Shown here: positions 17,031 to 26,421 of the stretch, in pieces
How the letters are laid out: each line of letters starts with the position of its first letter
How positions within the stretch are numbered: the stretch's first letter is position 1
Origin: Suttonella indologenes
GTDB taxonomy: Bacteria > Pseudomonadota > Gammaproteobacteria > Cardiobacteriales > Cardiobacteriaceae
Direction: 5' to 3'
NCBI RefSeq assembly: GCF_900460215.1
Contig: NZ_UHIA01000003.1
Span: 1 to 64,000, forward strand
Length of the DNA stretch: 64,000 nucleotides
Notes under the pieces: model-generated
What the model was told of the DNA's origin: nothing
The model's input: the letters and a program-made list of their open reading frames with translations, nothing else
Databases searched by the model: none
Position numbers and translations under genes: made by a program

Positions 17031-18116
17031 TTAAGGCTGATATTGCCACATAAAAATACCGTCGGCAGCAATCGGCAGCCATTTGGCATAGTAATCGCGC
17101 AGATTTTGCGCAGGATCGATATCTTCAAACAAATCAGGATATAACTGCTTGGCGATATATTGCGCATAAACATAGTCGGACAAAGTACGCGCACCGCCGT
17201 GATAAATCGCATGCACACGGCGGTTTTTCACGGCGGGCAGTTCCGTCCAGCCTGGACGCTGCATATAGGCCTGCATACGCGTTTTCAAAACATCCGCCTG
17301 CGCACCGAAGCCCACCGTCACCGACTGCGGCTTATTTTTCCATTCCGAACCCGTCAAGAAAATGACATCGGGCTCTTGCGTCAAAATATATTCGGGATTC
17401 AAAGGTCCCCAGTTACTGATTTCTTTTGCCGCAATATTCTCGCCGCCCAACTGCGTGATCAAAGCGCCCCACATCGTATTGCCGTAAGAATTGCCGTATT
17501 GCTCCGCGCCGTTTTGCGCCAATTCGACATAGACTTTCGACTGCGATTGTGCTTTTTCCACCCGCGCCATGACTGCTTCCATCGCCGCCTGATAATTATC
17601 CACCAAGGCTTGTGCGCGCGACTCCTGTCCCATCAATTTGCCCAAAACCAAGGTCGATCGCACATGTTTTTCAATCGTTTGCGCATTGTAATCCAAAACC
17701 ACAATCGGAACGCCCGCCGCCTCAATCGTATGCGCCGCCTCGCCCAAAGCATCGAAATCCCATGCCGCGACAATCAGCACATCGGGCTCTGCGGCAATCA
17801 ATTTTTCCACTGAAAAACTGTCATTAGCGGTGCTGCCCATATCCGGAATATCTTTTAAACGCGGCAAAGCCTGCTCATAGAGAGCATATTGATTAGGCCG
17901 CCAATCCTTCCACGTGTAGCGCGACAAAGCAACCACTTTATCCAAGCCCTCTTTTCCTGTTACCGCCAAATAATCTTCATAATAAAATCCGAGCGCCACC
18001 CGCTCCGGCACCGCATTCAGCTTGACTGTCCGCCCTTTAGTGTCGGTCAACTCAATCTCCGCCCAAGCCAAACCGGCGCACAAAGCAAGCGCCGCCAATA
18101 ACAAACGTTTTTTCAT
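17031..18116 (-). CDS. Periplasmic iron-complex binding protein
   Basis: The 361-residue protein has a signal peptide (MKKRLLLAALALCAGLAWA) without a lipobox cysteine, so it is probably soluble in the periplasm. The mature part is a type III solute-binding protein: ELTDTKGRTVKLNAVPERV, then SVEKLIAAEPDVLIVAAW and NPEYILTQEPDVIFLTGS. These are the FecB/FepB-like segments. It heads the binding protein-permease-ATPase operon. The ligand (siderophore, haem or another chelate) cannot be told. The A/T-rich upstream region has a direct repeat GAAAATTTTAGC twice at about 18159-18182, but I found no clear Fur box. Confidence 0.88.
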   Translation of the reverse strand: MKKRLLLAALALCAGLAWAEIELTDTKGRTVKLNAVPERVALGFYYEDYLAVTGKEGLDKVVALSRYTWKDWRPNQYALYEQALPRLKDIPDMGSTANDSFSVEKLIAAEPDVLIVAAWDFDALGEAAHTIEAAGVPIVVLDYNAQTIEKHVRSTLVLGKLMGQESRAQALVDNYQAAMEAVMARVEKAQSQSKVYVELAQNGAEQYGNSYGNTMWGALITQLGGENIAAKEISNWGPLNPEYILTQEPDVIFLTGSEWKNKPQSVTVGFGAQADVLKTRMQAYMQRPGWTELPAVKNRRVHAIYHGGARTLSDYVYAQYIAKQLYPDLFEDIDPAQNLRDYYAKWLPIAADGIFMWQYQP

Positions 18117-18299
18117 TTCTTTTCCTTGTACTGAAAGACAGAATAAAAAATTTCTGTGGAAAATTTTAGCGAAAATTTTAGCATTAATTGCATAACATTT
18201 GAAATACTTTTTCTTATTTTATGCAGATTATTAAAAATCTTGTCTTTTCCTGACAAAATCAAGCGGTGTTTTGCCCTATTGCAGAATGTTGATGGAAAT

Positions 18300-19229
18300 T
18301 TAAGTGTTATAGAACATAAAAATCAGTGACAAAGTCAGGGTGGAAAATATCGTGGACAGCAGCATGGATGCCGTGCCGCGATTCATATGTCCGTATTGCT
18401 GGCATAAAATCGCGCCGGCGTTTGCCAAAGGCAGACCGCCCAATAAAGCGCCGGCGAAAATCATTTCGCGGCTGCCGCCGAACAAAGCGACAAATCCCGC
18501 ACAAGCCGGCGGCATCAGCAGAATTTTTACCGCGGTAATCTGAATAATATCGGGCACACTGCCTTGCAAACGCAGACCATATAAGCTGCCGCCGATAATC
18601 AGCAGCGCCAAAGGCGAAGCCGCGTCCGCCAAAATCTCAATCGCTTTGAATACCGGCAAAGGCAATTGCCAGCGGCAGGCGGAAAAAAGCAGTCCCAACA
18701 ATAGAGCTAATATCAGCGGTTTTTTCAAGATATTGATAAACATATGAAAAAGCTTCGGCTTTCCGCCCACCTGCGCGGCTTGCACATATTCCATCAAAGA
18801 CAAAAACAGCGGCACCAAGAGCATCATTTCAATTAAAACATTCAGCGATAAATAAATCCCTGCCGGCCCGCTGCCCAAGACCGCCAAGCCCAAGGGATAG
18901 CCGACAAAAACGCTGTTTGAATAGGCGCTTGCCATACCGTCTACCAAAGCCCCGACAGTGGTCTGCCTGCGCCATAGGGCAAACCCCGCACTCAGGGCGA
19001 AGACGCAGAGCGTCGCCGCGCTGTAGCCGAATAAATAGGGCGCGATAAAAATTTCGCTTAATGAATAAGAAGACAATGTTTTGAAAATCATCATCGGCAG
19101 CGCCACCGCTATGACCAAGCGCCCAAATCCCTGCAAATGCTCGGCATTGATAAATCTGCTTGCCGCTAAAACATAGCCCAAAGCTATCACCATAAACATG
19201 GGCATCAAGGTGCTTATAATTTTTAACAT
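18300..19229 (-). CDS. AEC (auxin efflux carrier) family transporter
   Basis: The 309-residue membrane protein has ten predicted helices in two five-helix halves, starting LMPMFMVIALGYVLA and including ASAYSNSVFVGYPLGLAVLG, the conserved N-x-x-FhG-P-like motif of AEC carriers. Bacterial members export or exchange organic acids or amino-acid derivatives; the substrate is unknown. It is monocistronic. No regulator sits beside it. Confidence 0.82.
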   Translation of the reverse strand: MLKIISTLMPMFMVIALGYVLAASRFINAEHLQGFGRLVIAVALPMMIFKTLSSYSLSEIFIAPYLFGYSAATLCVFALSAGFALWRRQTTVGALVDGMASAYSNSVFVGYPLGLAVLGSGPAGIYLSLNVLIEMMLLVPLFLSLMEYVQAAQVGGKPKLFHMFINILKKPLILALLLGLLFSACRWQLPLPVFKAIEILADAASPLALLIIGGSLYGLRLQGSVPDIIQITAVKILLMPPACAGFVALFGGSREMIFAGALLGGLPLANAGAILCQQYGHMNRGTASMLLSTIFSTLTLSLIFMFYNT

Positions 19230-19341
19230 CGCCTGTTCTCTGAATTATGCAAAGCTGCCTTTATACGCCGCTTGAGGGCGAATGTATAGTGCGCAAGCGG
19301 CGCAGGGAAAAACAGACTTGGCAGGCGATTTGGGATGCATT

Positions 19342-19375
19342 CTTTATTGTCTCATTTTAATCTGAAGAAACTATA
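19342..19375 (+). repeat. Partial copy of the TTCAGATTAAAATGA palindromic element
   Basis: The sequence TCATTTTAATCTGAAG followed by AAACTATA matches the right end of the about 104-bp elements at 26422-26525 and 28090-28194. The left half is absent. It lies upstream of the DUF4153-like gene. Confidence 0.6.
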
Positions 19376-19443
19376 ATAAATGAGAATATCTGCTAATATG
19401 GTTTCAACATATCTTTTTTGAAGCCGCTTTTTCAGGAGAAACC

Positions 19444-21183
19444 ATGAACGTCGTACGGCAAAAAATCCCCTTTATCAGCCTGTTATTCGCACCGATACTG
19501 GCGCTTTATCTGCTTTGTATGTATTGGCTTGATCACAAATCCGAATGGGGAACGACATTCGGGCTGATCAGCAATTTGATGTTTATTTTCTGCAATGCCT
19601 ATGTCGCTTTGGCACTGAATTGGGCGCAATTATGGCAGAGCGAACAAAGCAAGCGTCTATGGAAGCTGATTACGGGGATTATTACCCTCGTTTTTTGCCT
19701 GATGCTGTGGCAGAAAACCCATTGGAAGGCTTTTTTCGGCACAGGGCAGTCGGAGGCTTACCTCTTCCTGCTGATGTTCTGCCACTCCATCGTCTGCCAA
19801 CTGCTGATTTATTTAGGCATTGTCCGCCTCAGCCGACGCAATGCTTTTAGTCTCGACAGCAATTTGCTGATTGTCTTTAACCGCTATTTCAGCAGTGCCT
19901 TTTTGCTGACGATATTTGCGCTGCTGTTTGCAATTGTATTGGGGCTGGGTTTCGGATTGCTGTATTTGCTCGGTCTGTCCTTGAGTTCGGCAGCGATTTT
20001 TACCATCATCGGCTTAACACTGGGCAGCATTCCCGCTTTCTTATTGTTGATTCCGGTGCAAGCACGTCCCTATCCTTTCCCCTATCTGTTTATTTTCCAA
20101 TGGATTGCCTTGGCATTTATCGGCATTTATCTCGCCATTTCCCTGCTGCGCCTCGATATCAATATCGACAGCGGCATGCGTCTGAGCACCGCCGCCTTTT
20201 TATGGTTGCTCGCCGTCATTGCACATGATCTCAAAAAACCGCAGATACTGCTGAATACGCTGACAGCTGCCGTCGGTTTGATACTGGTTGCCATGAGTTT
20301 ATACGGTATCGGACTGCGTTTGCACAGCCAAGGCATCACGGAAAGCCGCTTAAGCATTCTATGCCTTGCCCTACTGCTTTTTATCGGCTTTATCGGTATC
20401 GGCATCAAAGCCTTATCCAGCGGTAAAGCCATCAGCGACCGCCTATGCACCTACACGCTCGGCATCATGACCGTTGCTTTGATCATCTTTATCTTCCTGC
20501 CGCTGCCGCAATGGACATTAGAAAGCCAAACGGCGCGCTATTTAGACGGACGCAAAAACGCCGAACAATTATTGAAAGAAGACCGCTATTTCTTCAAACA
20601 ATACGGCGAAGCGGGTGAAGCCGCATTGAAGAAACTGGCCGCCCATTATCAAATTGATAATATAGAAGGCGAGCATGGTATCAAAATAGACAGCATGAAT
20701 TACGAGCTCTGGAAACAGCGTCTGCCGGCGGATATCGACCGCTATTTCCACCGCATACCGGCAGATATGCCGCTGCCCGACAGTCTGCGCGAATCCCTGC
20801 TCAATCATTTATGGCACAGCGACGAAGAAGACTTGCAGCGCGTATTGAACAGCGAAGATCCCGATGCCGCCCTATTTATCATCCGCGTAGTCGATGCCGA
20901 CCAAAATCCCGCCACCCCCGAATGGCTGGTACTGCCGAAGAATAGCGGTTCATACTTCTATCATTACCGCCTCATCTCAAACACAGAGACAGAGGAAGAG
21001 CGATTGGAAGAAAACCATCTGTATTTTTATGATGAGGCAAATAGCGCCGCTACCATTGCGCAATTTGCACAAGCGCCGCTAGATTACCGCCCGCCGCGTT
21101 ACGAATACCATAACATTCTCATCGGCGAAGGCGAAGAGCAAATCCACTTGGAAATGCCGCTTATTGAAATAAAAGTAGAATAA
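19444..21183 (+). CDS. Large multi-pass membrane protein, DUF4153-like
   Basis: The 579-residue protein has about ten hydrophobic helices in residues 10-360 and a hydrophilic C-terminal domain of about 220 residues that begins after LPQWTLESQTARYLDGRKNA. Layout and length match the DUF4153 family, but I recognise no catalytic motif, so the call is tentative. CAGGAGAAACC precedes the ATG. It is flanked by a repeat remnant and the atypical bdhA, and shares no operon. Function unknown. Confidence 0.6.
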   Translation: MNVVRQKIPFISLLFAPILALYLLCMYWLDHKSEWGTTFGLISNLMFIFCNAYVALALNWAQLWQSEQSKRLWKLITGIITLVFCLMLWQKTHWKAFFGTGQSEAYLFLLMFCHSIVCQLLIYLGIVRLSRRNAFSLDSNLLIVFNRYFSSAFLLTIFALLFAIVLGLGFGLLYLLGLSLSSAAIFTIIGLTLGSIPAFLLLIPVQARPYPFPYLFIFQWIALAFIGIYLAISLLRLDINIDSGMRLSTAAFLWLLAVIAHDLKKPQILLNTLTAAVGLILVAMSLYGIGLRLHSQGITESRLSILCLALLLFIGFIGIGIKALSSGKAISDRLCTYTLGIMTVALIIFIFLPLPQWTLESQTARYLDGRKNAEQLLKEDRYFFKQYGEAGEAALKKLAAHYQIDNIEGEHGIKIDSMNYELWKQRLPADIDRYFHRIPADMPLPDSLRESLLNHLWHSDEEDLQRVLNSEDPDAALFIIRVVDADQNPATPEWLVLPKNSGSYFYHYRLISNTETEEERLEENHLYFYDEANSAATIAQFAQAPLDYRPPRYEYHNILIGEGEEQIHLEMPLIEIKVE

Positions 21184-21214
21184 TATTTCATGAAGAAATC
21201 GACATTGTTTTTAT

Positions 21215-21267
21215 TTGACGCAGCTATTTGAAAAAAAATACTATTCCAATGTTGTAATTGGCAACAT
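21215..21267 (+). promoter_or_regulatory. bdhA promoter with downstream palindrome
   Basis: TTGACG (21215-21220) and TACTAT (21239-21244) are spaced by 18 bp. Just downstream, ATGTTG and CAACAT form an inverted repeat (21249-21267) over the expected transcript start, the position of a repressor operator. Confidence 0.6.
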
Positions 21268-21288
21268 CATATAGAAGGAGAATACCTC

Positions 21289-22329
21289 ATGACAATGAAA
21301 GCAGCACGTTGGTATGGTAAAGGCGATATTCGGATTGAAGAAGTCGATATTCCTAGTCCGAAAGCACACCAAGTTAAAATTGCCGTTAAATATACAGGCA
21401 TTTGCGGTAGTGATTTACATGAATATCTTGGCGGTCCGATTTTTATTCCGGTCGATAAACCTCATCCTTATTCTGGACAACAAGCACCACTGATCATGGG
21501 GCATGAATTTTCTGGTGAAATTGTCGAAGTTGGCTCGGACGTACATCATCTCAGGGTAGGTGATCGTATTACCGTAGAACCCATTTTGGCGGAAAACGGT
21601 TTAGTGGGGCAGTATAATCTTGATCCTAATTTAGGTTTTGTAGGGCTTGCTGCTGACGGCGGTTTTGCCGAATTTTGTGTAGTAGATGCGCAATTGGTAC
21701 ATCAATTACCGGAAAGCATCGATTTTGAACAAGCTGCATTAACCGAACCCGCAGCAGTTGCCTTATATGCCGTGCATCAAAGCAAAATTAAAGCCGGCGA
21801 AACTGCTGCGGTATTTGGTTGTGGACCCATCGGTTTGCTAGTTATTGAAGCCTTGCGGGCAGCAGGCGCTTCAGAAATTTATGCTGTCGAACTCTCTGCG
21901 GAACGTCAAGCTAAAGCTAAAGAATTAGGCGCTATTGTTCTTGATCCTCAAAAAGATGACGTACTCAAAACTATTAAAGACAAAACTAATGGTGGCTGTG
22001 ATGTTTCATTTGAAGTTACAGGCGTACCGGCGGTATTACAGCAATCAATCGAAGCTGTAAAAAATGACGGTATGGCAGTCATTGTCAGTATTTGGGAACA
22101 AGAAGCCAGTATTCATCCTAATGAAATCGTGATTAAAGAAAAAACAGTAAGAGGTATCATTGCCTATCGTGAAGTTTTTCCTGCCGTATTAAAACTCATG
22201 GAAAAAGGCTATTTCTCAAAAGATGTCCTTGTAACTAAAAAAATCCAATTGGCTGATTTAGTCAATGAAGGATTCGAAGCTTTAGTGAAAGAAAAAAATC
22301 AGGTAAAAATATTAGTTTCTCCTAAATAA
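21289..22329 (+). CDS. bdhA: Zinc-dependent (R,R)-butanediol dehydrogenase
   Basis: The 346-residue medium-chain dehydrogenase interconverts acetoin and 2,3-butanediol with NAD(H). Zinc ligands are in TGICGSDLHEYLGG (Cys about 39) and MGHEFSGEIVEVG (His-Glu about 70-71), and the Rossmann loop is FGCGPIGLL (about 180). The structural-zinc cysteines are absent and the lobe reads GLVGQYNLDPNLGF, exactly as in Bacillus BdhA-type enzymes. Codon use is much more A/T-rich than in the neighbours, suggesting transfer, perhaps from Firmicutes. It has its own promoter and terminator and no acetoin genes nearby. AAGGAGAATACCTC precedes the ATG. Confidence 0.9.
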   Translation: MTMKAARWYGKGDIRIEEVDIPSPKAHQVKIAVKYTGICGSDLHEYLGGPIFIPVDKPHPYSGQQAPLIMGHEFSGEIVEVGSDVHHLRVGDRITVEPILAENGLVGQYNLDPNLGFVGLAADGGFAEFCVVDAQLVHQLPESIDFEQAALTEPAAVALYAVHQSKIKAGETAAVFGCGPIGLLVIEALRAAGASEIYAVELSAERQAKAKELGAIVLDPQKDDVLKTIKDKTNGGCDVSFEVTGVPAVLQQSIEAVKNDGMAVIVSIWEQEASIHPNEIVIKEKTVRGIIAYREVFPAVLKLMEKGYFSKDVLVTKKIQLADLVNEGFEALVKEKNQVKILVSPK

Positions 22330-22340
22330 AAACATCTAAA

Positions 22341-22366
22341 AAACGCCGCAAAATGCGGCGTTTTTT
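22341..22366 (+). terminator. bdhA terminator
   Basis: CGCCGCA and TGCGGCG form a stem with loop AAA, followed by six T. Confidence 0.9.
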
Positions 22367-22375
22367 ATTGCATTT

Positions 22376-22567
22376 TCAATCGCTTTTCTTGCAGGTAGAA
22401 ATTCCTAGCAAGCACCATATCGGGCAAAAGCTGATGGCGGCGGTAGCGATAAAAATCGCCCCTAAATAGCCCCACCAGCCAATCGTACCTGTTGCCGCTA
22501 AAACCACCAGCAACAAACCTAAAATGCCGCGTGCAATACGTTCCATTTTTCCAAGATTACAAGGCAT
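22376..22567 (-). CDS. DUF2892 (YgaP-type transmembrane) protein
   Basis: The 63-residue protein MPCNLGKMERIARGILGLLL... has two membrane helices (about 14-30 and 33-50) ending in CPIWCLLGISTCKKSD, matching the DUF2892 inner-membrane module. This module is often fused to, or beside, rhodanese and ArsR-family genes. GGAGAATCCTT precedes the chosen ATG. It lies just downstream of an ArsR-type remnant, so the pair was probably a regulator-membrane protein operon. Confidence 0.78.
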   Translation of the reverse strand: MPCNLGKMERIARGILGLLLVVLAATGTIGWWGYLGAIFIATAAISFCPIWCLLGISTCKKSD

Positions 22568-22587
22568 AAGGATTCTCCAGATATGAA

Positions 22588-22716
22588 TTAACCATTCCAC
22601 GGCATACGCGCCAATAAACACAGGACTTGCAAACGGTGCGCATTGCTCAAGGTTTTGAGAAATTCCGCCGCTTGTTCGCTCTGCTGCTCAAAAGAAAACT
22701 TTTCTAATTCAGCCAT
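22588..22716 (-). pseudogene. ArsR-family regulator remnant, N-terminal 42 residues
   Basis: This short frame encodes MAELEKFSFEQQSEQAAEFL and then KTLSNAHRLQVLCLLARMPW, the first two helices of an ArsR/SmtB winged helix. It stops before the recognition helix. The stop lies 20 bp before the DUF2892 start. It is either a truncated regulator or a small leftover that is still translated. No metal-binding motif remains to say what it sensed. Confidence 0.6.
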
Positions 22717-22778
22717 ACTTTCACCGTTTCTAATTTAGGCTTTTCTAGTATTTATGTCAGCTATATTTTTGCATCGAC

Positions 22779-24377
22779 TTATAAAAATCTCTCCAATCCC
22801 GTGCTGCGCTGCGTAGGCTGTCGGATGGCGGCCTGCAAAGTCGCGGTTGGGGCGTACAGAGATAATTGCTCTTTGGCGCGCGTAATTCCCGTATAAAGCA
22901 ATTCACGGCTTAATAATTTGTCTTGCTGCCCTGCCGCCAATACCAATGCCACATGTCTAAATTCCGAACCCTGCGATTTGTGAATGGTCAGCGCATAGGC
23001 TTCCTGCAAATGCGCAGGGTTAAGGCGTTCAATCAGCACTTGCTTGTGCGGCAAATGCAGGCGCAGGCGTCCGTTTTCGTCTTCCAAACATAGTCCGATA
23101 TCGCCGTTAAAGACTTCATTGCGGTAGTCATTGGCAGTAATCATCAGCGGTAAACCGTGAAAATGTCCGCCGCGATAGGCGAGATTAACTTGTTGCAAAT
23201 GGATATGACGCAGGCGGCGGTTGATTTCCGCCGTACCCAATACGCCGTGATGCGAGGCAAGCAAAATGCGGTATTCATCAAATGTGCTCAATAAGGTTTG
23301 CGCCGTCGCGCCTGCATTTAAGGCGGCAAAATACGGAGCATAGCCCTGCGCCAATTGCTGATAAATATCGCTTTCCAATTCATAATGATGAATATTGTCA
23401 TAATGGGCAAAGCAAGCCGCCAATTTTTCCACCGCGGCATCGCCTTGCAAGACTAGCTGCGCTAATTGTCCGATACCGGATTGCGTGCCGAAACGGTAGT
23501 TTTCTTTCAAGGTCACCAAAGCATCTTGCAAACGCGGATGACGCGATAAATCTTGCAAGACCGCCCCCGCCTCCACCGCCGCCAATTGATCGGCATCGCC
23601 CAATAAAATCAGACGCGCATCCGCCGCTACCGCCGCAAACAATTGCGCCGCCAATTCCAGCGACAGCATCGAGGCTTCGTCAATAATAATCACGCGATGC
23701 GGCAAAGGATTCTCGCGATGATAATAGGCCTTCCCTTCGCCGTTAATCCCAAGCAGGCGGTGCAGAGTTTGCGCGGCGGCAATCTCGATTTTCGCACCGG
23801 CTTCTTTCAAAGATTTGTTCAAGGCTTCTTCCATACGTTTCGCCGCCTTGCCCGTAGGCGCGGCAAGCGCCAGACGTTCTGTCTGCCCTGCTGCCGCCAA
23901 TAAAGCCACCAATTGCGCCACCGTGGAAGTTTTCCCCGTCCCCGGACCACCGTTAATCATTGTAAAACCATGACTTAATGCTTGACGTACCGCCTGACTT
24001 TGCTCTTGATTCAAAGACTGGCAATAGGCGGCAATCGTCGTCTCATCCAAATCCAAAGGGGCGGGACGGGCTGCCAAACGCGTCAAAATATCCTTGGCAA
24101 GCGCCTGTTCCGACTGATAAATGCGGTTAAGCCACAAATACTCGCCGTCGCTTAGCAAAGGCGCTGCATATTGCCCCTGCCGCACATCGCCGATTAGGAG
24201 CGAATGATTGATAGCAGGTTCTGTCAATTCACTCAGCTCCAGCAGCGTATGTCCTACCGCCAAAGCGCTTTGCACCGCCGTAAAGGCTTCTGCAAACGCC
24301 GCCTTTTCCGCTTCACTCCCAAAACGGCGCAACCAATAATCCGCCATTGCTCCGTCGATTTCCGCTTCTGCTTTCAT
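22779..24377 (-). CDS. recD: Exodeoxyribonuclease V alpha subunit RecD
   Basis: RecD is the 5'-3' helicase motor of RecBCD, used in double-strand break repair and in degradation of foreign DNA. The 532-residue protein has Walker A GGPGTGKTST (about 137), motif II IIDEASML, motif III LLGDADQL, and the C-terminal motif VI segment YTGITRAKEQL. Motif V appears as ALTIHKSQGSEF. A proper AAGGG site precedes the ATG. recB and recC are not in the window. It is monocistronic here and divergent from sotB. Confidence 0.93.
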   Translation of the reverse strand: MKAEAEIDGAMADYWLRRFGSEAEKAAFAEAFTAVQSALAVGHTLLELSELTEPAINHSLLIGDVRQGQYAAPLLSDGEYLWLNRIYQSEQALAKDILTRLAARPAPLDLDETTIAAYCQSLNQEQSQAVRQALSHGFTMINGGPGTGKTSTVAQLVALLAAAGQTERLALAAPTGKAAKRMEEALNKSLKEAGAKIEIAAAQTLHRLLGINGEGKAYYHRENPLPHRVIIIDEASMLSLELAAQLFAAVAADARLILLGDADQLAAVEAGAVLQDLSRHPRLQDALVTLKENYRFGTQSGIGQLAQLVLQGDAAVEKLAACFAHYDNIHHYELESDIYQQLAQGYAPYFAALNAGATAQTLLSTFDEYRILLASHHGVLGTAEINRRLRHIHLQQVNLAYRGGHFHGLPLMITANDYRNEVFNGDIGLCLEDENGRLRLHLPHKQVLIERLNPAHLQEAYALTIHKSQGSEFRHVALVLAAGQQDKLLSRELLYTGITRAKEQLSLYAPTATLQAAIRQPTQRSTGLERFL

Positions 24378-24484
24378 TTCAACCCTTATTCCAAAAGAAA
24401 ATAGCAGCGCTGCTTTACGCGCCTGTGATTGCAGGTTAGCATAGCACGCTTTATCACCGCACTTGCCGATTTGCCATTACTTCT

Positions 24485-25663
24485 ATGAACTTCCAAGCCA
24501 TTAACCGCATCGCCATGTGGCGCGTCTTCATTTTGTCCATGTCGGGCTTTATTTTTAACACCACCGAATTTATCCCCGTCGCCCTGCTGACCGATATCGG
24601 CAAAAGTTTTGCCATGAGCGCCGAACAAACCGGCATCATGATTACGCTCTACGCTTGGATTGTCGCCCTCTGCTCCCTGCCATTTATGCTGCTTACCGCC
24701 CATATCGAGCGGCGCAAATTGCTGCTGATACTATTCGCGATTTTTATCACCAGTCATATTATCTGCGTGATTGCTTGGAATTTCCCCGTGCTGATGATCG
24801 GGCGCATGGGCATCGCCTTTGCCCATAGCGTCTTTTGGGCGATTACCGCAGCTTTGGTCATGCGCGTCGCCCCGCGCAGCCGCAAAACCCAAGCCATCGG
24901 GCTCTTTGCTATGGGCGTATCCCTTGCCACCGTCTTAGGCTTACCGTTGGGACGCCTCATCGGACAATTCTTCGGCTGGCGCATGACCTTTGCCATCATC
25001 GCCGTTATTGCCAGCCTGATTATGATTAGCCTGTGGCGCATACTGCCGCAGCTGCCGAGTAAAAACTCGGGTGATTTAAGCAGTTTAAGCAGCCTCATCC
25101 GCCGCCCCGCCCTGCTCTGCCTGTTTGCCGTTACCGTGATTTTCGTCAGCGGACATTTCACCGCCTACAGCTACATCGAACCCTTTGCCCTGAAAATCGG
25201 CGGCTTCTCGTCCAGCCATACTACGCTGATTTTGCTCTGGTTCGGCATTGCCGGCATCATCGGCAGTCTGGTATTCAACCGCTTCCAACCGCCGCTCAAA
25301 CAGCATTATCTGCCGCTCTGTCTCTTCATCAGCACCGCCATGATGCTGCTCTTCGCGCCCATTCGCGCCAGCAAAACCCTATGGATTATTCTGCTGCTCA
25401 TCTGGGGTATTGCCGAAATGGGCGTCATACTCTGCTTACAAATCCGCGTCTTAAAACTCGCTCCCGACGCCACTGATGTCGCCAGCGCCATCTACTCGGG
25501 CATTTTCAACCTCGGCATCGGCGGCGGCGCGCTCATCGGCAGCCAAATTGCCGCCAGCAGCTTCGGGCTAAACAGCATCGGCTACACCGGTGCGGTATTC
25601 GTACTTACCGCCTTCGCCCTTACCTTGTGGCTAAACCGCCTCAGCCGCCATCTTTATCGCTAA
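24485..25663 (+). CDS. sotB: MFS sugar efflux transporter, SotB-like
   Basis: The 392-residue permease has 12 membrane helices. It starts with RIAMWRVFILSMSGFIFNTTEF, the SotB/YdeA/AraJ-type start (G-F-x-x-x-TTEF), and has the MFS loop 2-3 motif as AHIERRKLL. Family members export arabinose, IPTG-like sugars or drugs; the substrate here is unknown. No clear ribosome site precedes the ATG. dnaQ follows after nine bases and may be cotranscribed. Confidence 0.82.
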   Translation: MNFQAINRIAMWRVFILSMSGFIFNTTEFIPVALLTDIGKSFAMSAEQTGIMITLYAWIVALCSLPFMLLTAHIERRKLLLILFAIFITSHIICVIAWNFPVLMIGRMGIAFAHSVFWAITAALVMRVAPRSRKTQAIGLFAMGVSLATVLGLPLGRLIGQFFGWRMTFAIIAVIASLIMISLWRILPQLPSKNSGDLSSLSSLIRRPALLCLFAVTVIFVSGHFTAYSYIEPFALKIGGFSSSHTTLILLWFGIAGIIGSLVFNRFQPPLKQHYLPLCLFISTAMMLLFAPIRASKTLWIILLLIWGIAEMGVILCLQIRVLKLAPDATDVASAIYSGIFNLGIGGGALIGSQIAASSFGLNSIGYTGAVFVLTAFALTLWLNRLSRHLYR

Positions 25664-25672
25664 AGGAAGACC

Positions 25673-26371
25673 ATGCGCCAAATCATCTTTGACACCGAAA
25701 CCACCGGCATGAACAAAAGCAGCGCCGACAAAGCCGAAGGACACCGCATTATCGAACTCGGCTGCATCGAAATCATCGACCGCCGCCCCACAGGTAAAAC
25801 CTTGCATCTCTACTTCAATCCGGAACAAAAAGTTGATCCTGAAGCCGTTGCCGTACACGGCTTGGACAACAAACGCCTTGCCAAAGAACCGCTCATCGGC
25901 GACAAATGGGAGGAAATCGAAGCCTTTTTAGACGGTGCGGACGACCTCATCGCCCACAATGCTAGTTTTGACTGCCAATTCCTCAACCGCGAACTCGCCC
26001 TTGCCCGACGCGGCTACCGCATTGAAGACAAATTCAATATTATCGACACACTCGTCCTCGCCAGAAAAGAATTTCCGGGGCAGCGCGTCAACCTCGACGC
26101 CCTATGCAAACGCTTTAACATCGACAACAGCGGACGCGAAAAACACGGCGCCCTGCTCGACAGCGAACTGCTGCTTGAAGTCTATCTCAAACTCACCAGC
26201 AGACAATCCGCCCTCTTCGGCGCGCCGCAAGAAACCAGAGCGCAACACAAAAAAAGTACAAGCCATAATACGGCACAGCCGGCAAACGGTGCATTTACAT
26301 GGCTCGCCGCTCAAGCCAGCGAAGAAGAAATCTCAGCACATCAAGCTATTATAGACAGCCTGCGCCGTTAA
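25673..26371 (+). CDS. dnaQ: DNA polymerase III epsilon subunit (proofreading exonuclease)
   Basis: The 232-residue DEDDh exonuclease has ExoI FDTETTGMN (D and E at about residues 6 and 8), ExoII HNASFDCQFLN, and ExoIII H-G-A-x-x-D in REKHGALLDSELL. The C-terminus, about 45 residues after the exonuclease core, should bind the polymerase alpha subunit. AAAGGAAGACC precedes the ATG, and a terminator follows. rnhA, the common dnaQ neighbour in enterics, is not here. Confidence 0.95.
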   Translation: MRQIIFDTETTGMNKSSADKAEGHRIIELGCIEIIDRRPTGKTLHLYFNPEQKVDPEAVAVHGLDNKRLAKEPLIGDKWEEIEAFLDGADDLIAHNASFDCQFLNRELALARRGYRIEDKFNIIDTLVLARKEFPGQRVNLDALCKRFNIDNSGREKHGALLDSELLLEVYLKLTSRQSALFGAPQETRAQHKKSTSHNTAQPANGAFTWLAAQASEEEISAHQAIIDSLRR

Positions 26372-26380
26372 TCACACAAA

Positions 26381-26405
26381 AAAGCCGCCCATTAACGGCG
26401 GCTTT
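26381..26405 (+). terminator. dnaQ terminator
   Basis: AAAGCCGCC (26381-26389) pairs with GGCGGCTTT (26397-26405). The T run is short, so termination may be modest. Confidence 0.7.
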
Positions 26406-26421
26406 CGCATCTTTTAGCATT

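Noticed and set aside
18117..18299. Fur box upstream of the siderophore binding-protein gene
   Set aside because: The region is A/T-rich with a GAAAATTTTAGC direct repeat, but no 19-bp Fur dyad fits well enough to call.
23282..23686. Long proline- and histidine-rich frames antisense to recD, cydC and copA
   Set aside because: They are shadow frames of G/C-skewed codons opposite well-supported genes, without ribosome sites or family motifs.
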